Below, piece by piece: positions 22,401 to 31,542 of a stretch of DNA of 64,000 nt. The stretch spans positions 60,219 through 124,218 of the forward strand of contig NW_024104903.1 in the NCBI RefSeq assembly GCF_003945595.2, in the 5' to 3' direction. A program made the position numbers and the translations under genes. Origin of the DNA: Pipra filicauda. Lineage: Eukaryota > Chordata > Aves > Passeriformes > Pipridae. The notes below the pieces were generated by a model. It made no database searches. It was not told the DNA's origin and worked only from the letters and a program-made list of their open reading frames with translations. The first letter of the stretch is position 1, and each line of letters starts with the position of its first letter.

Positions 22401-22959
22401 GGAGCTGAGAATTACCCTCACGCTGCCTCTTCATGGACCTGGGCCAGCTGGAAAACACATCCCCATATCTATTTCCCTCTTCTTTTCCAGGGTCAAACCA
22501 ACCTCCCAGCTGTTGCCAAGCCCAGTCATTTAGAGCTTGTGAGCTGGTTTCTACAAAACCACGTTCCTGGCACAGAAACGACCGATTGTGTCGGGCTTTG
22601 TTCTGCTTTGCCCTCCCGGCTCTCGGCTCCCTCCTCTCCCCGCTGGAGCTGCAGCTGAGGGGACACAGAAAAGCTCTGTGGGAGGCCTGGGAGTGTCACA
22701 GAGAAGAAGAAGGGCAGCCAGCCAGGCCCTAACACAAACAGCCCAGAGCCCCTCGGGTCATAGCCCTGCTGCAAGCTCGCTTTTCCTGGAAAACATGCAA
22801 AAAAAAAGGGAAATCTGGCAGCATCGCTAACTCAGCTGCGCTCTGGGAGAAACCAGAGCTGCTCCAAACAAGTGAAGGGTGGGGTTTGTTTTGGGTTTTT
22901 TTGTAGGATGAGATGTTGCACTTGATGGCTAAATGAGATCTGAAGCGTTGCCTTGGAAC

Positions 22960-23525
22960 TCTGCTGTGTTCTGGTGGGAGGATGAGCATTTTGGAGACAT
23001 TTCATGTTGCTTGGATGACAAAGCAACTGGTTTTCCAAGAGCGGCAAAGATGCCACATCAGCTCCTTGTTTTCTGTTGTGAACTTTAAATCCTGGTGCCT
23101 GATTTTAAACATATTTTTAAATGGAATTCCACGAGGATGATCAGCCAAAGACACCACATCAGCTCCATGTTTTGTGCTGTGAGCTCTGAATCCTGGTGCC
23201 TGATTTTAAATATTTTGTTTAATGGATGGTGGAAAATGAAGCAAAAAAAAGAGGTGACACCACACTGGTGGGAAAGGACAAGAAGATGCTGACACTCAGC
23301 TGTGTTTTGGTTGCACATATGGAAGGATGAGCATTCTGGAGATGTTTCATGTTGCTTGGATGACAAAGCAACTGGTTTTCCAAGAGCAGCCAAAGATGAC
23401 ACATCAACTCCTTGTTTTTTGTTGTGAACTTTAAATCCTGGTGCCTGATTTTAAACATTTTGTTTAATGGAATTGAAGCAAGTTAAGGAGGTGACCCCAC
23501 AGTGGTGGGAAAGGACTAGGAGATG
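22960..23525. repeat. Tandem duplication (about 345 bp unit) with a nested third partial copy
   Basis: The segment GGATGAGCATTYTGGAGA to CTGGTGCCTGATTTTAAAC occurs at about 22978-23115 and 23325-23460. A partial copy (CATCAGCTCC to TTTAAATATTTTGTTTAATGG) sits between them at about 23155-23226. The sequence is not recognised as CR1. Confidence 0.85.
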
Positions 23526-25136
23526 TTGACAGCCTGTGATCTGAGCAGACTGGGGAGCTGTGATGACAAGATGTCAAAAGGCCCAAATGTGAACTTGCCA
23601 GCAGAACCAGCTGATAATTTTCTCTCAGCAAATACAACCACAAAAAGGAAGCAAATTTATGGTGGAGAAGTGGGAGAGTTTTTATACCAAGAAGAAGGAA
23701 GAGATGCCCAGCTGGTGAGGGCAGGGCTGGCAGCACTGGTAGGGGCTGTGCTGCATCCCATGCCATGAGCAAGTTTTCCGTGGATACCCAGCACAGAGGG
23801 AAGCCAGTTCTTCCCTAGAATACCTTGGGTGCCTTCAAAAAGCTCCAGGAAAGTTGGGCTCTGAGCCAAAGCCGTCACTGCTTTGCCACCTGTTGAGTCT
23901 TCCCAAGAAAGAGGAAGCAGGAGCAATTTATGTCTCAACCAGTTGCACTGGATGTGAGAAAGCAAAGACCTGGTGGGGGAGACCAACTGGAGGGGAGGGA
24001 ACAAGTCAAGGGGTGAGATAATTCCACTGAGGGTGGTGGGGTGGAGGCAACCAGGACAAGCAGAGCAAAGGGGAGAGGACAAACCTCCTCCAGATCCTTT
24101 GCAGAGCCTTGTTACCTTCCCAGCTCTTCCCTTCCTCTTCCCCACGCTGGTTTCAGTACTGATGGCACCCACAGGGATGTTGCCTCCCACAAGATCGAGT
24201 GGAAAAAGTGGTTCCAGAATCTCCTTGTCCACAACTTGAGAGGAGTTTCTTGTCTGGAAATTTCTGGATGTCGAAGCACCGGGATTAAACTCTTTGATCC
24301 CGTGGAGGTGAAGGGACTGAATTTAAAAGGATTTACCTGGTTCCTGGAGTGAACAGGAACAGGAACAGGCTCCTGCTCCTCACAGTTGTGGAAGCAGAAG
24401 GTGTCTGAAAAGGGAGCATTGGGGGTGGGATTTAGGAATGGATTTTGTCAGAGCTGGTGCCTTGAGTGGAAAATCCCTGAAAGTCTTTCAGATAAAGAAG
24501 GAAGAGGGATCTCCTTCTTGGCTGGAGGTGAGAAATGGGATAATGAGAAGGTCACAGTTCCTTTTCCACACTGGTACCTGCCTTCCCTGAGCTGGAAGAA
24601 GATCAGGGCTTCTCTTGGCTCAGAACTTTAGGCACAAACAGCCAATTCTCCTCTCCCCCCACGGAAAAAAATCCCAAATCTGTCACATCTGCCTTTTCCA
24701 GTGCAGCTGCACTGTGAGGTTTGGTTGGTGGTGCTCTCCAAGCTGGGCTGTGCCTGGTGGGAGAAGACACCCAGGTGATACTTGAAGGTGCCACATCCAG
24801 AGCCGGGAGATGTGTTTGTGCTTCCAGCTTGAAATATTTGCGGAGTTAAAGGGAAGAGGAGTGGGGAGGCACCAACCACATCCAACACAAGAGCAAGAAC
24901 CATTTTGCTGCCAGAGATGTTAATGAGATGGACTAATTAACACATCAAAAGCAAAGAAAAGTGATGTTTTCCCTGTGAATACACACATGACTGAGGGATG
25001 TCTGCCCAAGTGGTATCCAGGAGGAGGCACTGGGAGAAGGAATCTGTGGATTCCTTGGAGATACCAAGCCCAGTCTGTTCCTCCAGCTCCTGTTTCTTCA
25101 CAGCAGGGAAATCTGGGTGTTCATGACAACAAATCA

Positions 25137-25335
25137 CAGGTTCACAGAATTTAGGTTGGAAAAGACCTCCAAGATCATCAAGTCCAACCTTTGGCCCATC
25201 CTCACCTTGTCGCCCAGCCCAGAGCACTGAGTTCCACGTCCAGGCCTTGCTTGGACACCTCCAGGGATGGGGACTCCAAACCTCCCTGGGCAGCCCCTTC
25301 CAGTGCTTAACAACCTTTTCCATGAAGAAATGCAG
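25137..25335 (-). mobile_element. CR1 3' end (older subfamily)
   Basis: Reads TTCACAGAATTTAGGTTGG, AAAAGACCTCCAAGATCATC, AAGTCCAACCTTTGGCCC, then CTCCAGGGATGGGGACTCC. Confidence 0.85.
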
Positions 25336-25502
25336 CATCCATCAATAAAAAGGGGGCTGGGGACACTCTGGGGACACACAGAGCTCAGTATTGGGGGAAA
25401 AAAGCTCTGAAAAAAGGTCGTCAAGCAATTTGCAGCGGTTTGAGGGCTACCAAGGAGATGGGGGGCGAGCAGCAGGACTTTAGTGACAGATGGGTGTTAT
25501 TC

Positions 25503-25597
25503 CCACCTGTGACAAGATAACAAAATGTGTATTTAAGGTAAAAGTGGTACCTGTCACACAGCTCAGCGTTAATAAAGCTTTTGGTACCGTGACAGGT
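25503..25597. promoter_or_regulatory. Inverted ACCTGTCAC / GTGACAGGT element
   Basis: ACCTGTCAC (25549-25557) faces GTGACAGGT (25589-25597) with a 31-bp spacer, and a third related ACCTGTGAC starts near 25505. The sites combine an E-box and a TGACAG motif. The surroundings are not repetitive. A regulatory role is only a possibility. Confidence 0.25.
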
Positions 25598-26451
25598 GAT
25601 GGGCTCGAAAGGAAAACTAAGAAAACACAGTGTAGTTAAAAATCACAAGCAAAATAACCACGGACAATTTGCTGTCAGGCTGGAATGATCCATTAAAAAG
25701 GGTCATCTGTGGCTTGTCTTGGCTCTGGGACGATGCAAAGTTTTAATTGTCGGTTTGAATGATGGATTAGGGAGTAAATCCCTCGAGCTCACAGGCGACA
25801 AATGGAGAGAACCTGCAAACAGGAGAATTTTGGGGGATTCTGAGGGATCCGAGTGATAGTCTGAGAGATAAAGAAGGGGGTAATTCAGGAAGGACAAGCA
25901 CAAAGCTCTGCAGTTAATGTGGACCCATCACATGCACAAAGAGGGGATGAGGAAATCTCCCTGACAGGAAAAGAAGAGGTGTCAGATCACAGGTTTAACA
26001 TGTGTCAGACTTAGGGGGAAATTGTGGAAATTGTTGGAACTTGTTGGAAGTCTACAATCCTTTGTGTTTGGGAAGTTAAACTGGTGAGTGATGGGATGGG
26101 ATCCTTCCAGGCTCCTCCAAGGGGTTGCTCCATTCTCCCCACTTTTTGACTCAGGGTTCACACAGCAGCAAAGAGGGTTTTGGGTAGGATCAGTAAAGAT
26201 TCCTGGCACCTGACATGTGGTGAAGAGCTGGAGAACTGCCTCCAGAATCAGCAGCTTTAGCACCACAACCAAAATGCACCAAAGCACAGAAGAACAGTGT
26301 CCTCAGCATCAACCTTGGTGTCTCCAAGGGGCTGGAGAATGAACTCAGTTGCCTCTCCTGCTTCTCTCTGTCTCCTTTCTGTCATTCCCATGTGGAGCTG
26401 GTTCCCTTCCCTAGAGCAGAATTTCCTAGTGCTGTCTAAGCTTGACTTGCT

Positions 26452-26565
26452 TTATCACAGGACGTTTTGGGTGGGAGGGAACCGTAAAGATCATCCCATT
26501 CCAACCCCTTTGCCATGGGCAGGGACACTTTCCACCAGACCAGGTGGCTCCAAGCCAAATATACA
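26452..26565 (-). mobile_element. CR1 3' end fragment
   Basis: Reads ATCACAGGACGTTTTGGGTG, then AAAGATCATCCCATTCCAAC and CCATGGGCAGGGACACTTTC. Confidence 0.82.
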
Positions 26566-27049
26566 ACTTGTCTACCAAGATGCTCCTCCATTCGCATCGC
26601 GCAGGAACTTCACTCCAAAGGATGTTTGTTCAACTTCCAGGACACCCCCAGGTTTCCCAGGATCTCAGTCAGCATAAAAGCGTGTGGAGAGAGCTCTGCA
26701 TAGGAATGACAGATGGTTTTCCCCTCTTCCAGCTGATCTCTCGCTTGGGCAAGTCCTTAAGCATCGTCGTCATGCAGGGGGGTGTCAGGAATTCGATATT
26801 CCTTGATCCAGGAGAGCCAGGAAACAGGAGCTGGCTCTGTGCCCAGTGCTCCCAACAGCTCACCCGGCACCTGCCTCCAACTCCAGGGCCGCCTCCAGCC
26901 TGAGATGTTAATCAGCAATTAAAGAAGGTGCAGACGCCGCTCCTGGGAACGGGGAACTCCCCTCGGCAGCCCGCAGGAAATCGGAGTAATAAAACTCGCT
27001 GCGAGATCTTCCGGGAGGACAAAGAAACGTCATCGTGCAAAGATCTCTG

Positions 27050-27057
27050 TATAAAAG
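27050..27057 (+). promoter_or_regulatory. Orphan TATA-like site
   Basis: TATAAAAG in a GC-flanked, non-repetitive context. ATGs follow at 27106 and 27109, but the frame closes without a signal peptide or an obvious coding exon. A GAAAACGAAAG ISRE-like string lies on the minus strand at 27301-27311. It could be a promoter of a non-coding transcript, a relic, or chance. Confidence 0.25.
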
Positions 27058-28391
27058 TGGCTTTTGTCCTGTCAGGCTTCTCCTTGAGGATTTCGTTTAG
27101 TCACGATGATGTGTGTGACCGGGTCATCTGCCTGGGTCACTTTTACACCGGGAGGTGACAGCTCTGCAGTTCTCCTCCTGCCTCGGAGGTTGAGCGCAAC
27201 GTGAAGGTAAAAGGTGAAAAGCAAAGCACAAAAAAACCCCCGATTTTGGACTTGCTTTTTATTGATTTTAAAGAGAGGGTTCTGTCTTGGCTCCCTTTCC
27301 CTTTCGTTTTCCCCCTTTGAGGCGAAATGGCTGAATATTCCAGCTCTTTTGTTCGCTTGAGCTGGGTGTTTTATGGCCCCCACCCTTAGCTCTTATCTAA
27401 AATCAGTTTATCCAGGGTCAGTTTGTACCTCCTCTTCTTCTGACCCGGAGGCAGACACTGGAATCTCCACGACAATGAAAACACGCCTTTCCTATTTAAC
27501 CCTCCACCTGTTGTTTCTTCTCAGTCCTTTCCTGCCTTGGAACCTTCCCATTCCAATGTTTTTGACACCAAATTTAACATTTCTACTGTAAATCTCCACA
27601 ATCCCTTGCACTGTTTGTGCTGGATCCCAGGGAATTCCTTGCTTGGAAAGAGGCACATTTTTGGTGGAAGGGATGGGGAAAGGACTGAAAAGCCTCTTCC
27701 AGCCCCCCAAAAACCTGGAGACTTATTTCATTCCCATGGGATGCAGCAGAGTGGCCTGTCAGTGATAGCAAAGAAGCAGCTGGAACTTGGTTTTCCCGGG
27801 AAAAACCTGTGTCTGGAGCATCCTTGGATGCTCCAAATAAATTCCTGAAGGTCTTCTGGGCAACTTTTTTCCAGAGCAACCACGAGGGACTTGAGGAGGA
27901 GGCAAATCCAGGGTGGGATGATGATTTATTCAGCATGCTGGGTCTAGTCTCATACTGAGTTTTTTGGGGAGAAAAGACCCTTTGGGTTCAAATTTCATGC
28001 ATTTTATAGTTTCATAAAATCCCGCCCGTTTTCAGATAAGTTTGATATATTCATTTTTGCCTAAAAAGGTTTCTTTTCTCTGATAAGGGGCTTTCCCTTC
28101 CTTCCGATTGGGTACGAAGGGTCCTCTGTCAAAAACGATGGATCTTCCCTTGTTCTTAGCCCAAAGAGAGAAAAGAAACCTCCGTGTACAAAATTTCCAC
28201 GTGGCCCCGAAGGATTTTAATTTTTAGGAACTTTTATATTTCCCTTATCCAGCTGAAAAAGCCACTGATGCCCAGGTCTAGTTTGGAACTCGGATATCTT
28301 ACAACTTTGCAACACTCCTGAAAAAACCCGTATTTTATTTCTCCTAATGTCCTCCCAGTCCTCTGCCAAACCAATAATCCGTGTTTTACAG

Positions 28392-28597
28392 TGATGTGGT
28401 TTTGGGAGGTGGGACAGGACTCTTCCACAGAGCAGTTCCCATCCTCTCCAGAAGAAGAGGAATCAGAACATTCCTCATCTCCAGAGGATGATGCAATGAC
28501 TGAAAAGAAAGGCCTTTGTCTCCTTCCTGTGTCATCGAGCCACGAGTTGTTTGAGCAGTTTTGCTCCACTGAACATCTCATTTGCAAATCCCACCGG
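28392..28597 (+). other. Unassigned exon-like open segment
   Basis: An acceptor-like TGTTTTACAG (ends 28391) and a donor-like GGGTGAGA (GT at 28598) bound 206 bp that stays open. It encodes an acidic, serine-rich peptide (PSSPEEEESEHSSSPEDD) ending in a Cys-containing part. The reverse strand is also open for 214 codons over 28234-28878. I do not recognise either product, so coding status is doubtful. Confidence 0.15.
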
Positions 28598-29289
28598 GTG
28601 AGAGCCACGTGCACGGGCCTGGCTGGGCCCAGAAAGTCCCACACAAGCCCTGAAATAGAAACGTGGTGTGGAAGGAACCTCTGCAGGTGCCACAGAAGCT
28701 GAGCGAGCTTGTGGTGAGCCCACCTTTCAAGCCTGAACTCCTCAAGTGCCCGTTCAACCCCGAAGCCTCTCCCTGCAGCCCTGGTTTGAATTGCTGCACC
28801 ATCTCTGCTCTCCTGAGCCATGAAAGGAGCTTGGCACTCATCATTTCCTGATTTAACACATGCCTCTTCTTCCCTCACATGCCAGTAACCTTGAAATATT
28901 TACCCAAGCACCAGTTTGCTCCTTGATCCAGCCCCTGCCTTATCTTCTTCTCCCTTAAGAATGTTCCTGTACCTGGCTCTGCCTTTCCCCAGCACACACC
29001 ACTTTCCTGCTGTTGGACTCTACCCCTGCTGCCTTTTTTACTGTGTCCCTCCTCTTGTGAAGAGATGTTTTTTGGCCTTGTATTCTCAACATGAAGCCAA
29101 CGGTTCAATGACGCCTCCAACAACCCCAAACAACCTTCCAACAACCCCAAAACTCCAAGGAATTTGCAAGAAGAGGCTGGAGCAACCAGGGCAGTGTTTT
29201 GTGTGTTGGTCTAGAGCAGAAATCTCTGTTGAGCTTTGCAGCCTGTCCCACGCCACAGCCTTGGTAAGGAGGTGGGAGACACAAGCTTA

Positions 29290-29440
29290 GACCATGGAAT
29301 AATGAATATCCTGAGTTGGAAGGGACCCACAAGGGTCATGGAGTCCAAGCAAGCCTTCAGGAGGGCTTCCTTCCTTTCCTGGTGCATCTTCCACCACAGG
29401 AAATCGGTTCCTGGTTTCTCAGGTCGCCTGTTCATTTGTA
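29290..29440 (-). mobile_element. CR1-type 3' fragment
   Basis: ATATCCTGAGTTGGAAGGG, ACCCACAAGGGTCATGGAGT. The same subfamily recurs at 35536. Confidence 0.7.
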
Positions 29441-29683
29441 GTACCCTGTAATTAATGCTGTCCCTGCCCAGCCATTGCAGAGTATCGGGATGACTCCGGA
29501 TCCTGTGGTTGGTTGAATCTCATGTGACTCTCAGGTCCTCCCTCTTCCTTCCTATTAACAGACCTAATAACAGACAGGCCTCCTCCAGGAAACAGTGGGA
29601 CTGATAATGTGAAATTAATGTGTAGGAGAAAACCAGGAAGCTGCAGGTCCTCGGACGCTTCTCCTGGGGATGAGGGGAGCGTC

Positions 29684-29915
29684 TCATGGAATCACAGAAG
29701 GGTTTGGGTTGGAAAGAACCTTCAAGATCATCCAGTTCCAACCCCTTGCCATGGGCAGGGACACCTTCCACTATCCCAAGTTGCTCCAAGCCCCGTCCAA
29801 CCTGGCCTTGGACACTTCCAGGGATGGGGCAGCCACAGCTTCTCTGGGCAACCTGTGCCAGGGCCTCCCCACCCTCTGAGTGAAGAATTTCTTCCTAATA
29901 TCCCATCTAAATTAG
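29684..29915 (-). mobile_element. CR1 3' end
   Basis: A well-preserved reversed tail: GGTTTGGGTTGGAAAGAACC through GGGATGGGGCAGCCACAGC to AAGAATTTCTTCCTAATATC. Confidence 0.92.
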
Positions 29916-30898
29916 TTTAGCAGACACTGAAGGAAGAGAAGAGCTGAAGGAACATACCTTCACCTTCCTGATACCCAGAAATTAAATCTCAGGTGCTGCA
30001 CGTCAGTGCTGTGAGATTGCTCATGTGTAGCCACAAAAAGCCAAACAGACTCTCATGGGCAAAACCTCACCTTGTTAAAGAGACAGGGGGTTGATGAGTG
30101 TGTTTGAATTATGGTTTCTCAGTTACCACAAAGCTGCAACTTCCCAGTGTTTTAGCATTTGGTTTGTGAAGCAGAGAAGAAAACAGTCCCAGCAGCCTGT
30201 TCCAGTGGAAGATGTTAGACCACAGAAACACACTGCTCAGAAGGCAGTTCCTGCTACAATACCTGGCAATGAGAAATAAAGATGAGAGAAAAGGGAGCAG
30301 GAGTTTGCAGGCACGGATTTGTTTCCCAAGCAGAGTACTCTGAATGCACTCTGACAAGACAGGAGCTGGAATTTCTTCTGACAGATGCATTTGCCAGGAA
30401 ATGCTGACTCTGCAGAATAAACCCCATCTGTGGCATGGAGTTTGTCAAGCCTGCTTGTTTCCTGCTGGCTCACCAGCCAGCTCCTCCATTCCCAGGCTTT
30501 CCTGACAGCCAGCTTCCCAGGATCCCTCCCCCACTGCCCTCCCTGCAGCTCATTTCTTGGAGGATTTAGTTATTTCTATGGGACCTACTCAATTTGGGCC
30601 ACTCCAACAAACCTTTCTGGTGGACTTGTTTACACTCTGAGGCCTCATCCTGCCAAGCAGCCCAGGCTGTCCCATGCCATTCCAGCTCTTCAAGCTTCCC
30701 AAATCCTGTGTGTCTAATCCAATTTAGGCTCTGGTAAACAGATGGGGGAAGTTGGTTCTGTACGTGCTTGGCTCTTGGATGGGGGGCTGTGCATGCAGAG
30801 GGGTCCTACACGAAGAGGGGGTGTCATGCATTGCAGGGGTGGGTTATGAATTTGGGGGGGGGAGGATGCTGCATGCAGGACATCCATGCAGGGAGTCC

Positions 30899-30957
30899 TG
30901 CACACAGGGAATATGTGGGCACACAGGGAATACCTGGGCACACGGGGAATATGCGGA
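30899..30957. repeat. Three 19-bp CACACAGGGAATATGTGGG units
   Basis: Short tandem repeats in the G-rich approach to the LY6E CpG island. Nearby GCATGC and CATGCAG motifs are also repeated. Confidence 0.7.
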
Positions 30958-31190
30958 TCCAGGGTGGGTGGGAGCGTGTGGAGGGGGTGTGTGTGCGCTC
31001 GGGGCGTCTGTGAATGGTGATGTACAGAGGAGGGGAGGGAGGCACGAAATCGGCAGGTCCTGCGGGTACAGGGAGCCGTGAACCAGGGGGTTGCACTTGA
31101 AAAGGGCTGCGCACTAGTGGGGTCCCGCACATGGCCAGCACTCCCGCTCCTGCCTCCTCCTTCACGGAAGCAGCAGGGACACGAAAAAAA

Positions 31191-31209
31191 GGGGCGGGGG
31201 GTGGGGGGG
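31191..31209 (+). promoter_or_regulatory. G-tract / potential G-quadruplex upstream of LY6E
   Basis: GGGGCGGGGGGTGGGGGGG has four or more G-runs separated by single bases, about 280 bp before the LY6E ATG. Confidence 0.5.
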
Positions 31210-31317
31210 AGTGTGTGGAAAAACCCTTTGGAGCAGGGCTAGGGTAGATCCGGCCCCTCTCCCCTCGGCGGGGCGGCCGCTCCCGCCTCTTTCCCCGGCG
31301 CCGGTTCTCCCGATCGG

Positions 31318-31329
31318 GAAACCGAAAGC
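31318..31329 (+). promoter_or_regulatory. LY6E: Interferon-stimulated response element of LY6E
   Basis: GAAACCGAAAGC matches the IRF/ISGF3 pattern GAAANNGAAA followed by S and Y exactly. It is 162 bp before the ATG and inside the CpG island. LY6E is a known interferon-stimulated gene in vertebrates, so a functional ISRE here is a strong inference. Confidence 0.72.
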
Positions 31330-31490
31330 GGGCGCGGCCGGAGGGGCGGAGGGGGGAGGCGGCGCGGGGGCCGGGCCCGGCCCGCGGGGCGGGGCCGCCG
31401 CCCTTTGCCCACCCCCGGTGCCCGGCCCTGCCGCCAGCCCTGCGCTCCGCCAGCCGCCCCTGCGCATCGCCACGGCCACAGCCCCGCAAC

Positions 31491-31542
31491 ATGAAGGCGC
31501 TGCTGCTCGCCGTGCTGGCCGCGGTGCTCTGCGTGGAGAGAG
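31491..31542 (+). CDS. LY6E: Exon 1 (signal peptide) of LY6E
   Basis: CGCAACATGA gives A at -3. 17 codons plus one base, donor GTAAAA at 31543. Confidence 0.95.

Larger units (their letters stand above)
21726..25500. other. Intergenic region after gene 3
   Basis: No gene is supported. It contains a purine tract (22245-22400), a nested tandem duplication (22960-23525) and a CR1 tail at 25137-25335. Confidence 0.6.
25600..31180. other. Intergenic region upstream of LY6E
   Basis: Contains CR1 tails at 26452-26565, 29290-29440 and 29684-29915, an orphan TATA-like site at 27050, an unassigned exon-like stretch at 28392-28597 and G-rich short repeats from 30780. No Ly6 exon is present. Confidence 0.55.
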
